Below are positions 7,577-16,233 of a stretch of 64,000 bases of DNA, one piece after another; the first letter of the stretch is position 1; every line of letters starts with the position of its first letter. Source of the DNA: Caldatribacterium sp051549785. Its GTDB lineage: Bacteria; Atribacterota; Atribacteria; Atribacterales; Caldatribacteriaceae. Location of the stretch: assembly GCF_051549785.1 (NCBI RefSeq), contig NZ_CP189974.1, positions 558,001 through 622,000 on the forward strand, written 5' to 3'. The position numbers and the translations under genes were made by a program. The notes below the pieces were generated by a model, which was given only the letters and a program-made list of their open reading frames with translations, had not been told where the DNA came from and ran no database searches.

Positions 7577-10002
7577 GGGAGTACAACGGCAAAAGACGTC
7601 ACCTGGTCGTCTTTCTCTAAGCGAATGAGCCGAACACCTTGGGCCGCCCGACTCTGGACGGGAACTTCCTCGATATGGACCCGGATGAGGAGTCCTTTCT
7701 GGGTTGAGAGGAGCAGTTCCTCTTCACCCTTCACCGGAGCAACCCCCACCACCTTCCCCGAGCGTTCCGATTCCCTGATGAGACGGACGCCCATCCCACC
7801 CCGGTGGTGGACCGGGAATTCCTCGAGATTCACCCGTTTCCCCATGCCCAAAGAGGTGACGACAAGGAGCGTCTCGTTCTGGCGCACCACACAGGCCCCC
7901 ACCACCCGGTCGCCCTCCCGAAGGCCCATCCCCCGCACACCAGAGGCAGCTTTGCCCATGGGCCGAACCTCTTCCTCCCTGAAGCTCAGCCCCAGGCCCT
8001 GCGAGGTCGCAAGGAACACCAGATCTCCCCCGCAGGTGGTGAACACCCCCTCAAGCTCGTCCCCCTCTTCAAGCTCCACAACCCGCACGCCCCGGCGGGT
8101 GACGGAAAGAAGCTCCAGGAGGTCAATTTTCTTGACCTTTCCCTTGGCCGTCACGAAGAAGAGGTACTTTCCTTCCTTAAAGTCCCGGAGGGTGATGAGG
8201 GTCATGGCCCGTTCTCCTTCCTCCAGGGGCAAAAGGTTCACAAGGTGCATGCCCTTGGCCTGGCGACCCATCTCAGGGAGCTGGTGCACCGGAAGCTGGA
8301 AGACTCGCCCCCGGTTGGTGAAAAAGAGCGCCCGGTGCAGTGTGGTCGTGACCACCATGGTGCTCACGAAGTCCTCTTCTCCGGTAGTAACGGCACTCAC
8401 CCCTTTCCCTCCCCGGCCCTGACGCCGGTAGGTTGCAAGGGGCACTCGCTTCACGTACCCATCACGGGTGAGGGTGATGACGACCTCTTCCTCCCGGACG
8501 AGGGGCGTGGCTTCCTCTGCTTCCTCTTCCTCTTCGACAATCCGCGTTCGCCGCTCGTCGCCGTAGAGCTCCCGAATCCGCTCAAGCTCTTCCCGGATGC
8601 ACCTCCGGAGAACCTCTTCCTTCTCGAGGATCTCCCGAAGGTGGAGGATTTTCGCGGTGATGTCCCGGTACTCCTCCTCGAGCTTCTCCCGCTCCAAGGC
8701 CACCAGGCGCTGGAGGCGCATTTCGAGGATGGCCTGGGCCTGCTTCTCCGTGAACCCGAGTTCTCCCACGAGGCGCTCCTTTGCTTCGGGAACACTCTGC
8801 GAGGATCGGATGAGGGCGATCACCCGGTCGATGAGGTCCAGGGCTCGCAGAAAGCCATCGAGGATGTGGGCCCGTTCCTCCGCCTCCTTGAGCTCAAAAC
8901 GGCTCCGCCTGAGGATGACCTCCCGGCGGAAGTCGAGGAAGTGCTTCAAAGCCTGCGGCATGGTGCAGACCTCAGGCTTCCCCGAAACCAGGGCCAGGAG
9001 AATCACCCCAAAGCTCACCTCCAAAGCCGTGTGTTTGTAGAGGTAGCGGAGGATGTAGTGGGGGTTGGCGCCTCGCTTGAGCTCGAGTACCACCCGGATG
9101 CCCTCCCGGTCGGATTCATCCCGAACCTCAGCAACGTCGGGGAGTTTTTTCTCCTCTACAAGACGGGCAATGTGCTCCACAAGGTCCGCCTTGTTCACCT
9201 GGTAGGGGAGTTCCCGGATGACGATGGCCTGCTTCCCCCGGGCGATTTCCTCCACGGTGGCTTCTCCCCGGATGACGAGTTTCCCCCGTCCTTCCCGGAA
9301 GTACTCCTCAATCCCCCGTCGCCCGACGATTCTTCCTCCTGTGGGGAAATCGGGCCCCGGGATGAGGCGGAGGAGGTCCTCCACCGAAGCTTCAGGATGA
9401 TCCAGAAGGTACAGCAGCCCGTCGATGAGCTCCCGCAGGTTGTGCGGGGGGATGTTCGTGGCCATGCCCACGGCAATGCCCGAAGCACCGTTGGCAAGGA
9501 GCTGCGGGAAACTCGCCGGAAGCACCACGGGTTCTTTCAGGGACTCGTCGAAGTTCGGCACAAAGTCTACGGTGTCCTTCTCAAGGTCCCGGAGCATTTC
9601 CTCCGCAATCGGCGCCAGGCGAACCTCTGTGTACCGCATGGCCGCCGGGGGATCCCCATCGACCGAGCCAAAATTGCCATGGCCGTCAACGAGGGGGTAC
9701 CGGCAGGTGAAGTCCTGGGCCAGGCGCACCAAAGCCTCGTACACAGCCATGTCACCGTGGGGGTGGTATTTTCCAAGAACATCCCCCACCACACGGGCGC
9801 TCTTGCGGTAGGGCTCGGTGGGTCGCAGGTTCATCTCCTGCATGGCGTAGAGAATGCGCCGCTGAACAGGCTTTAGCCCATCGCGGATGTCCGGAAGCGC
9901 CCGCCCCACGATGACGCTCATGGCGTAACTCAGGTAGGCTTCTTTCATCTCATCTTTAACATCAACGAGAAGCACCTTTCCTCTCTCGTCCACGGGGACC
10001 AC
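7573..10002 (-). CDS. gyrA: DNA gyrase subunit A
   Basis: An 809-residue type IIA topoisomerase breakage-reunion subunit. The N-terminus has YLSYAMSVIVGRALPD, the winged helix with GKYHPHGDMAVYEALVR (quinolone-resistance region), and the active-site Tyr in AMRYTEVRLAP near residue 124. The C-terminal beta-pinwheel carries a GyrA box (QGRGGKG near residue 525), the feature separating gyrase A from ParC. Its partner gyrB is immediately upstream. The start is a GTG at 10002, two nt after the gyrB stop; a second GTG three codons later is possible. The stop overlaps cobD. Confidence 0.97.
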   Translation of the reverse strand: MVPVDERGKVLLVDVKDEMKEAYLSYAMSVIVGRALPDIRDGLKPVQRRILYAMQEMNLRPTEPYRKSARVVGDVLGKYHPHGDMAVYEALVRLAQDFTCRYPLVDGHGNFGSVDGDPPAAMRYTEVRLAPIAEEMLRDLEKDTVDFVPNFDESLKEPVVLPASFPQLLANGASGIAVGMATNIPPHNLRELIDGLLYLLDHPEASVEDLLRLIPGPDFPTGGRIVGRRGIEEYFREGRGKLVIRGEATVEEIARGKQAIVIRELPYQVNKADLVEHIARLVEEKKLPDVAEVRDESDREGIRVVLELKRGANPHYILRYLYKHTALEVSFGVILLALVSGKPEVCTMPQALKHFLDFRREVILRRSRFELKEAEERAHILDGFLRALDLIDRVIALIRSSQSVPEAKERLVGELGFTEKQAQAILEMRLQRLVALEREKLEEEYRDITAKILHLREILEKEEVLRRCIREELERIRELYGDERRTRIVEEEEEAEEATPLVREEEVVITLTRDGYVKRVPLATYRRQGRGGKGVSAVTTGEEDFVSTMVVTTTLHRALFFTNRGRVFQLPVHQLPEMGRQAKGMHLVNLLPLEEGERAMTLITLRDFKEGKYLFFVTAKGKVKKIDLLELLSVTRRGVRVVELEEGDELEGVFTTCGGDLVFLATSQGLGLSFREEEVRPMGKAASGVRGMGLREGDRVVGACVVRQNETLLVVTSLGMGKRVNLEEFPVHHRGGMGVRLIRESERSGKVVGVAPVKGEEELLLSTQKGLLIRVHIEEVPVQSRAAQGVRLIRLEKDDQVTSFAVVLP

Positions 10003-10004
10003 CC

Positions 10005-11903
10005 TCAGACGTCAAGATTCACCACTTCCAGGGCGTGTTCCTGAATGAATTCCCGGCGGGGCTCCACCGCATCCCCCATGAGGATGCTGAAGATTGCCTC
10101 AGCCTCCAAAGCGTCCTCAATGGTGACCTGCTTGATGGTGCGGGTTTTCGGGTTCATGGTGGTGTACCAGAGCTGCTCCGGGTTCATTTCCCCAAGGCCT
10201 TTATACCGCTGAATGGTGTACTTTTTGTTCCTGAGGTTTCGCAGGAGCGCTTCAAGTTCCCGATCGTCGAAGGCGTAGTAATCGCTCTTCTCCACCCGGA
10301 CGCGGTAAAGAGGCGGAAGGGCGATGTAGATGTGTCCACCCTCAAGGAGCGGACGCATGTACCGGTAGAAGAAGGTCAGAAGGAGCGTCCGGATATGGGC
10401 GCCATCCACATCGGCGTCGGTCATGATGATGACCTTGTGGTAACGGAGCTTCTCAATGGTGAGATCATCCCCAATGCCACACCCCAGGGCGGCAATGATG
10501 TTCCGGATTTCGTCGCTTGAGAGAATTCGGTGGAGACTCGCCTTCTCCACGTTGAGGATTTTTCCCCGAAGGGGCAGAACGGCCTGGAAACGCCGGTCTC
10601 TGCCCTGTTTGGCTGAGCCTCCCGCCGAGTCCCCCTCCACGATGAAGATTTCCGCGACGCGAGGGTCCTTCTCAGTGCAGTCGGCGAGTTTCCCTGGGAG
10701 CGTCACCGATTCCAGACTGTCCTTTTTGCGGGCGAGTTCCCGGGCTTTCCGCGCCGCAATCCGGGCCCGAACGCTCTCCAAGACCTTCTCCACAATCGCC
10801 CGGGCCACCCCCGGGTTCTCCTCAAAGAAGGTTCCCAGGAAACTCCCTGTGAGGTCCTCGACGAAACTCCGGACCTCGGGATTCCCGAGCTTGGTCTTCG
10901 TCTGCCCCTCAAACTGCGGCGAAGGAACGAGAACATGAATCACGGCACAGAGGCCCTCCCGGACGTCGTTCCCCGTGGGAAGCTCCTCTTTTTCCTTGAG
11001 GATACCATGGCGCTCGATGTACTCGGTGATGACCCGGGTGAGGGCAGTCTTGAACCCCGTCACATGGGTCCCACCCTCTTCAGTGCGGATATTGTTGGCA
11101 AAGGAGAGCACCGTCTCCAGGTACCCATCGTTGTACTGGAGGGCGATTTCGGCCCGGATGCCGTTCCGGTTGCCGGCAAAGAAAATCGGCTCGGGGTGGA
11201 GCACACCCTTCCCCTGGTTGAGGTGCTCCACCAGGGCCCGGATGCCCCCCGAGAAACTGTACACCTTCTGCTTTCCCGAGCGCTCATCAACAAGGCTCAG
11301 GGTGAGCCCCGGGTTCAGAAAGGCGAGCTCCTTCAGGCGCTGAGCAAGGATGTCAAAGTGGAATTCCGTTTGCGGGAAAACCAGGGGATCCGGTTTGAAG
11401 CGAACGTACGTCCCCGTCTCCTCCGTCTCTCCCAGGGAACGGAGAGGGGTGACCGGTTTCCCCCGCTCGTAGCGCTGGCGCCAGATCTTCCCCTGGGTTT
11501 TCACCTCCACTTCAAGCCACTCCGAGAGGGCGTTGACCACCGAAATCCCCACGCCGTGGAGCCCTCCGGAAATCGTGTAGGCTCCGCTCTCAAACTTCCC
11601 TCCCGCATGGAGGGTGGTCAAAACCACCTCGAGCGCCGGTTTCCCCGCCCCCCGGTGGATGTCCACCGGAATTCCCCGTCCGTTGTCGAGAACGGAGACG
11701 CTGCCGTCCCGGTGGATGGTCACCGTAATTTCGGTGCAGCAACCGGCCAGGGCTTCATCGACACTGTTGTCCACCACCTCGAACACCAGGTGGTGCAGCC
11801 CTCCGATATCCGTATTCCCGATGTACATACTCGGCCGCTTTCGGACCGCTTCCAGTCCTTCGAGAATCTGAATGGCATCGGCCGTGTACGCTTTCTTCGT
11901 CAC
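10005..11903 (-). CDS. gyrB: DNA gyrase subunit B
   Basis: A 632-residue ATPase subunit of gyrase. The GHKL ATP site shows EVVDNSVDEALAG and DNGRGIP with GGLHGVG; the TOPRIM domain shows EGDSAGGSAKQGRDR and DADVDGAHIRTLL; the C-terminal PEQLWYTTMNP is the usual GyrB tail. Length is that of the short GyrB form without the proteobacterial insertion. The start is a GTG whose last bases overlap the stop of the preceding DUF721 gene (GTGA). It lies between that gene and gyrA in the replication gene run. Confidence 0.97.
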   Translation of the reverse strand: MTKKAYTADAIQILEGLEAVRKRPSMYIGNTDIGGLHHLVFEVVDNSVDEALAGCCTEITVTIHRDGSVSVLDNGRGIPVDIHRGAGKPALEVVLTTLHAGGKFESGAYTISGGLHGVGISVVNALSEWLEVEVKTQGKIWRQRYERGKPVTPLRSLGETEETGTYVRFKPDPLVFPQTEFHFDILAQRLKELAFLNPGLTLSLVDERSGKQKVYSFSGGIRALVEHLNQGKGVLHPEPIFFAGNRNGIRAEIALQYNDGYLETVLSFANNIRTEEGGTHVTGFKTALTRVITEYIERHGILKEKEELPTGNDVREGLCAVIHVLVPSPQFEGQTKTKLGNPEVRSFVEDLTGSFLGTFFEENPGVARAIVEKVLESVRARIAARKARELARKKDSLESVTLPGKLADCTEKDPRVAEIFIVEGDSAGGSAKQGRDRRFQAVLPLRGKILNVEKASLHRILSSDEIRNIIAALGCGIGDDLTIEKLRYHKVIIMTDADVDGAHIRTLLLTFFYRYMRPLLEGGHIYIALPPLYRVRVEKSDYYAFDDRELEALLRNLRNKKYTIQRYKGLGEMNPEQLWYTTMNPKTRTIKQVTIEDALEAEAIFSILMGDAVEPRREFIQEHALEVVNLDV

Positions 11904-12199
11904 TTTCCGTCACCTCGTGGACACACCCGGATCTTCACCGCCTCGAGGGGAATCCCTTGTCGCTGGAAGGTCTCGAGAATCTCCCGAGCCCTTCCCTCAA
12001 CTTCAAGAAGACACACAGGGTCCGTAACCTCAAGGAAGAGCACGTTCCGCACCACCTTCTTCGGGGTACACACCGCCACGAGATCCGGAAACCACTCGCC
12101 GAACCGCTCCATGGCCTGGTACACCTGGACCCTGGGCAGAAGGCCCTGCCGCTTCAGGAACTCCGCCAGGGCTTCAGAAAGGGGTGAAGGCCTGTTCAT
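11900..12199 (-). CDS. DUF721 / DciA-like protein
   Basis: A 99-residue protein matching the DUF721 (DciA-like) pattern: an amphipathic N-terminal helix pair, then VQVYQAMERFGEWF with a conserved Trp-like aromatic position, and a beta segment VLFLEVTDPVCLLEVEG. DciA is the replicative helicase loader/operator in many bacteria, and family members are commonly placed between recF and gyrB, as here. It overlaps recF (ATGA) and gyrB (GTGA). Without a helicase gene in the window its partner is not shown. The family assignment rests on pattern and location. Confidence 0.8.
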   Translation of the reverse strand: MNRPSPLSEALAEFLKRQGLLPRVQVYQAMERFGEWFPDLVAVCTPKKVVRNVLFLEVTDPVCLLEVEGRAREILETFQRQGIPLEAVKIRVCPRGDGK

Positions 12200-13272
12200 T
12201 CCCGAATCTCCCCCGCACGCACGAGGAATACCCGCGCACCCTGGTTTTTGAGCTCAAGCGCCAGGTCCCTCTCCGTAGTGGTGAGGAAGACCTGGGCTTC
12301 CGAGAAAAGACACGATGCAAGCGCCCGTCGTCTCCGCGTATCCAGTCCCGGGAACGCATCGTCAAGGAGGAGCACTACCCTGTCTTTCCGTATCCATTGT
12401 ACCACAGCTTTCTCCGCCATGCGCAGCGCCAGGGCCACACTCTTTTTCTCTCCAAAAGACGCAAACTCCCGGACATCCCGCTCCCCAAGGAGAAAGGCGA
12501 TTTCATCCCGGTGGGGGCCAAAGAGCGTCATCCCCCGCCTTCGTTCTTCCTCTCGCAGTGCCTCCCTTGCCTTCCTGAGGCCCTCAAGGACTCCTTCCCC
12601 CGTGGTGTACCCCCGGGCTTCGTACACGACCCGGAGCGCATCGCTTCCTTCAGAGAAACTCCGGTAAGCCCGCTCAAAGAATGGAGCAAAGAGGCGGAGG
12701 TAGCGGAGCCTCTCCTCAACGATTCTCGCCCCCAGGGTCACGAGCTTTTCCCCATAAACCTCAACGAGGTCCTCTCCCTGTCCCTCCCGGAGGAGGAGGT
12801 TCCTCCGGGAGAGCACCTGCTCATAGGCATTGAGAAGAGCCTCAAATTGAGGAGAAAAAAACGCTAAAGCCCGATCGACAAAGTCCCGCCGCCTCTTCGG
12901 TTCCCCATCGACAAGGGCAAGGTCTTCGGGGAAGAACCCCACGAGGGGGAGAGGGGTTCTCTTTCGCTCAAGCTTCCCATCCCGACGCCACTCCCTCTTG
13001 CCCTTTTTGCGAAGAATCACCTGGCGCACCGAGAACGAACTCCCCTCCATGAAGCGGGCCGAGAGAAAGGCCTCCTCTTCTCCAAAGGCGATGAGCTCCT
13101 CATCGCAGGCGAAAAAGGGAGAAAAGCCCCGGGCAAGGAAAAAGAGCCCCTCGAGGAAGTTGGTCTTCCCCTGGGCATTGTCCCCCAAAAGCACGAACAC
13201 CCCCTGCCCCAGGGAAAGCTCGACTTCCGTGAGGTTCCGGAACTTCACGAAACGCACTGCCTCAAAGTGCAC
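12196..13272 (-). CDS. recF: DNA replication and repair protein RecF
   Basis: A 358-residue SMC-like ABC ATPase that assists RecOR loading of RecA at gaps. N-terminal VRFVKFRNLTEVELSL is followed by the Walker A GDNAQGKTN (residues 30-38) and FLEGLFFLARG; the C-terminal half has the Walker B VVLLLDDAFPGLD and an ERDLALEL D-loop-like end. Length is usual. The start is GTG 13272, ten nt after the dnaN stop; its ribosome binding site is weak, consistent with coupling to dnaN. Confidence 0.95.
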   Translation of the reverse strand: MHFEAVRFVKFRNLTEVELSLGQGVFVLLGDNAQGKTNFLEGLFFLARGFSPFFACDEELIAFGEEEAFLSARFMEGSSFSVRQVILRKKGKREWRRDGKLERKRTPLPLVGFFPEDLALVDGEPKRRRDFVDRALAFFSPQFEALLNAYEQVLSRRNLLLREGQGEDLVEVYGEKLVTLGARIVEERLRYLRLFAPFFERAYRSFSEGSDALRVVYEARGYTTGEGVLEGLRKAREALREEERRRGMTLFGPHRDEIAFLLGERDVREFASFGEKKSVALALRMAEKAVVQWIRKDRVVLLLDDAFPGLDTRRRRALASCLFSEAQVFLTTTERDLALELKNQGARVFLVRAGEIRE

Positions 13273-13281
13273 GGAGGGTGC

Positions 13282-14364
13282 TCACACTCCCTGAAGCCGG
13301 ACGGGCATGAGGACGTACTCAAAAGAGGAAGACGAAGAAACCTTTGCCGGGGAAAGCTCCCCAGAAAGCCCGAGTTCCACCCGTTCGTCCTTCATCACCC
13401 GCAGGGCCTCAAGGAGGTACCGCACATTAAACGCCACCTTCAGGTGGTCCCCTTCAGTCTCTCCCGTCACCTCTTCCTCCGCCACTCCCAGGTCCCCCGT
13501 AACCCGAAGCTGCAGCACCCCTCCACCAAAAGACACCTCGACCACCGGGACCCCGGAGGTCACAAGCGCTACCCGCTCAAGCGCCTCTAAGAGCTCTTCC
13601 CTTGAGACCTGAGCTCGGCTCACGAAACTCTGGGGAATCACCTGGAGGTAGTTGGGGTACTCACCCTCGATGAGGGTGGAGAAGAGCATCGTCTCCCCAA
13701 TCCGGAAGACCACGCTGCCATCTTGGGGGACAAACCGGGCGTCCTCCCTTCCCAGAAGGCGCAGGAGCTCCACCACCGCTTTCTGGGGGAGCACATAGCG
13801 GGCTTCCTTCTCAATCCCAGAGAGCTCAAAGACATTCCGGCTCAGGCGATGGCCATCGGTGGCGACCACTTCGAAGCGTCCCGGGGCAAAGGCAAGGAGC
13901 ACCCCCGTGAGCACGGGACGTGTCTCATCCCGGGAAACGGCAAAGTACGTCCGGAGCAGAGCCTCTTTGAAGAGCTCTCCGGGAAGGAGTACCACAAAAC
14001 TCTCCTCTCCTTGAGGAAAGAAGGGAAAGTCCCCCGGGGGGAATCCCGAAAGCTCAAAGCGGCTCCGGCCACACTGGAGCAGGGCTCGCTCTCCTTCCGT
14101 TCTCAGCCTCACCTCTCCTTTGAGCGTGCGAACGATGTTGTAGAGGACCTTCCCCGGGAGCACCGCCTGTCCCTCTTCGAGGATTTCTCCTCGAAAGGTC
14201 GCGGTAATGCCCACCTCAAGGTCAGTGGCGGAAAGGCACACCTTATCCCCAGAGCTATCCACAAGAATACCCCCAAGAGCCGGAGTCACGGGGCGCGTGG
14301 AGACCACCCGGTAGACTTTGCTCAAGGCTTCTCTGAAGGTCTGTGCCTCAACCCGAATATCCAC
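13282..14364 (-). CDS. dnaN: DNA polymerase III sliding clamp (beta subunit)
   Basis: A 360-residue processivity clamp. Three related domains are visible, beginning with VEAQTFREALSKVYRVVSTRP, then FRGEILEEGQAVLPGKVLYNIVR, with a C-terminal FEYVLMPVRLQGV matching the usual clamp tail (YVLMPVRL). I chose GTG 14364: aaggaggg lies 6 nt upstream and the following residues match family N-termini; the longer frame to 14514 runs back into dnaA without homology. It is separated from dnaA by about 146 bp that contain a DnaA box. Confidence 0.95.
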   Translation of the reverse strand: MDIRVEAQTFREALSKVYRVVSTRPVTPALGGILVDSSGDKVCLSATDLEVGITATFRGEILEEGQAVLPGKVLYNIVRTLKGEVRLRTEGERALLQCGRSRFELSGFPPGDFPFFPQGEESFVVLLPGELFKEALLRTYFAVSRDETRPVLTGVLLAFAPGRFEVVATDGHRLSRNVFELSGIEKEARYVLPQKAVVELLRLLGREDARFVPQDGSVVFRIGETMLFSTLIEGEYPNYLQVIPQSFVSRAQVSREELLEALERVALVTSGVPVVEVSFGGGVLQLRVTGDLGVAEEEVTGETEGDHLKVAFNVRYLLEALRVMKDERVELGLSGELSPAKVSSSSSFEYVLMPVRLQGV

Positions 14365-14496
14365 ACAGAACCCTCCTTCCTCTTCTCCTATCTTTAAGAA
14401 ATCTCTTTTCAAGAGGAGTCGTAGGAGTAGAGGAGAACTCTGTGGAAAAGTCCCCCTCTCCCTTCTTCCTCTGAGCTCCCCTCCCTGTGTGCAAGG

Positions 14497-14505
14497 TGTG
14501 GATAA
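14497..14505 (-). promoter_or_regulatory. DnaA box between dnaA and dnaN
   Basis: A perfect TTATCCACA on the minus strand (TGTGGATAA on plus) just at the dnaA stop codon region. A one-mismatch copy (TTTTCCACA) lies at 14441-14449. DnaA binding here could control dnaN or form part of a two-part origin with the cluster upstream of dnaA. Confidence 0.7.
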
Positions 14506-14510
14506 GGCGC

Positions 14511-15866
14511 TCACTTCTCAGAGCGGATCCGCTCAATGAGCTCCTCAATTTCCTTAGCAAGCTGCGGGTTCCTCGTGATGTCCTCCCGGATTTTCTCGCA
14601 GGCGTGCAGCACCGTCGTATGGTCCCGGCCGCCGAATTCCTCACCGATTGAGGGAAGCGAGAGGTCTGTGAGCTCCCGGGCAAGGTACATGGCAATCTGG
14701 CGGGGATAGGCAATGTCTTTGCTGCGTTTTCTAGCCCGGAGCATGCTGGGTTTCAAACCAAAGTGCTCGGCCACCACCCGCTGGATGACGGCCACGGAAA
14801 CCTTCTGGGTCTCCTTTTTGGGAAAGACGTCCTTCAGGACCTCCTGGGCGATGCTGAGGCTCGGCTTGACGTTATTGAGGTTACAGAAGGCGGTGACCCG
14901 TACGAGCGCCCCTTCGAGTTCCCGGATGTTGGAGGGAATCTGGTTGGCGATGAAGACGATGACCTCGTCAGGGATGTGGATATCCTCGAGTTCTGCTTTC
15001 TTGCGGAGGATGGCAATACGGGTTTCAAGATCAGGAGGCTGGATGTCGGCGATGAGTCCCCACTCGAAGCGGGAACGGAGGCGATCCTCAAGGGTTGGAA
15101 TCTCCTTTGGCGGACGGTCGCTCGTGAGGACGATTTGCTTTGACGCTTCATGGAGCGCGTTAAAGGTGTGGAAGAACTCTTCCTGCGTTCGCTCTTTCCC
15201 GGCGAGGAACTGAATGTCGTCGATGAGGAGGACGTCGACGTTGCGGTACTTCTGGCGGAACTCCTCGGTTTTGTCGTCGCGAATGGCGTTGATGAGTTCG
15301 TTCGTGAACTTTTCCGAGGAGGCATAGACGATGCGCATGTTCGGGTTTTTATCAAGGATGTAGTGGCCGATGGCGTGCATGAGGTGGGTTTTCCCAAGAC
15401 CAACGCCTCCGTAGATGAAGAGGGGATTGTAGGCCCGGGCCGGGCTCTCTGCCACCGCCATGGCTGCAGCGTGGGCGAACTTGTTGCTGTTCCCGACGAC
15501 AAACGTCGCAAAGGTGTACTTGGGGTTGAGGTTGGGTCGCTCCCACTCTGGTGAAACCCCTTGGGCTTCGATGGCCTCCTGGGGTTTCCGCAGGATTGAG
15601 GGGTCCACGATGAGGCCAATTTCGAGGTTATTATACGGGAGACCTGAGACCCGCTGGAAGGCATACCGGATGAGCTCCAGGTATTTCTGTTCAATCTTCT
15701 CCCGGGAGAGTTCTGTGGGAACGGCAAGGACCAGACGCTTCTCAAAAAGGGACACCGGCTGAATGGTTTCCACCCAGGAACGGTACTCGGGGGTGCTCAT
15801 CTGCTTCTCTAAAAGCGCAAGCGTCTTTATCCACATCTCCCGCAGGGCTTCGAAAGAGACTTTCAT
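14511..15866 (-). CDS. dnaA: Chromosomal replication initiator protein DnaA
   Basis: A 451-residue AAA+ initiator. Domain I spans roughly residues 1-85 (WIKTLALLEKQMSTPEYRSW), a linker follows, then the AAA+ core with NPLFIYGGVGLGKTHLMHAI (Walker A near residue 155) and LLIDDIQFLAGKE (Walker B). Domain IV ends with the DNA-binding signature EEFGGRDHTTVLHACEKI. The ATG at 15866 is preceded by agggggt. The promoter region upstream contains DnaA boxes, so autoregulation is expected. It is the first gene of the minus-strand run reaching birA. Confidence 0.98.
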   Translation of the reverse strand: MKVSFEALREMWIKTLALLEKQMSTPEYRSWVETIQPVSLFEKRLVLAVPTELSREKIEQKYLELIRYAFQRVSGLPYNNLEIGLIVDPSILRKPQEAIEAQGVSPEWERPNLNPKYTFATFVVGNSNKFAHAAAMAVAESPARAYNPLFIYGGVGLGKTHLMHAIGHYILDKNPNMRIVYASSEKFTNELINAIRDDKTEEFRQKYRNVDVLLIDDIQFLAGKERTQEEFFHTFNALHEASKQIVLTSDRPPKEIPTLEDRLRSRFEWGLIADIQPPDLETRIAILRKKAELEDIHIPDEVIVFIANQIPSNIRELEGALVRVTAFCNLNNVKPSLSIAQEVLKDVFPKKETQKVSVAVIQRVVAEHFGLKPSMLRARKRSKDIAYPRQIAMYLARELTDLSLPSIGEEFGGRDHTTVLHACEKIREDITRNPQLAKEIEELIERIRSEK

Positions 15867-16200
15867 GGTGAAACCCCCTACGCAAATCCACAGTCGTCCA
15901 CAGAGTTATCCACAATTTCTCCCTCCACCGAAAAAATGGCACAAAGAGAAGAAAAGAAAAGCGCTTTCCCCTTTTCTTTCCCCTCACCTCTCCGGTGAAC
16001 GGTGCGTGACTTCCCTGCGTGTGTCCTAATTTAACCACAAAAATCGGGCTGGAGCAAGTTATCCACAGCTTGTGCACAGCTGTGGATAACTTTGAGGAGC
16101 GAAAAATCCTTATGTGGTGAGGAAGAAAAACTGCACCAGAAATTGTTATCCACAGGATTCCGGAGGAGGAATTTCGCTTCGCTTTTGTGGACAAAAGTGG
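15867..16200. other. Candidate chromosomal origin (oriC) upstream of dnaA
   Basis: This non-coding stretch holds four perfect TTATCCACA boxes: 15906-15914 (+), 16059-16067 (+), 16081-16089 (-) and 16146-16154 (+). One-mismatch copies lie at 16031-16039 (TTAACCACA) and 16186-16194 (minus, TTGTCCACA). A purine-rich, relatively AT-rich tract at about 15931-15965 could be the unwinding element. The boxes at 16059 and 16081 face each other around TTGTGCACA. Position between dnaA and rex, with a further box between dnaA and dnaN, fits a bacterial origin. The assignment rests on box density and context. Confidence 0.85.
16029..16057 (-). promoter_or_regulatory. Candidate dnaA promoter
   Basis: On the minus strand, TTGCTC (16052-16057) and TTAAAT (16029-16034) are separated by 17 bp, with a TGG extension before the -10. 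The -10 overlaps a near-DnaA box (16031-16039) and a perfect box abuts the -35 at 16059, an arrangement suited to DnaA autorepression. Confidence 0.5.
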
Positions 16201-16233
16201 AGGCTTTTCAGTACACTGGAAGAGGAGGTGGAA

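Noticed and set aside
7560..7640. Cobalamin riboswitch before cobD
   Set aside because: There is no untranslated region: the cobD start overlaps the gyrA stop.
7804..9876. A 690-codon plus-strand open frame opposite gyrA
   Set aside because: Antisense to an unambiguous gyrA; composition (His/Pro/Leu rich) is that of a shadow frame; no ribosome binding site or family resemblance.
15986..16010. Rex operator near the origin
   Set aside because: I looked for the TTGTGAA-n6-TTCACAA palindrome; the GTGAAC-like words here do not pair at the right spacing.
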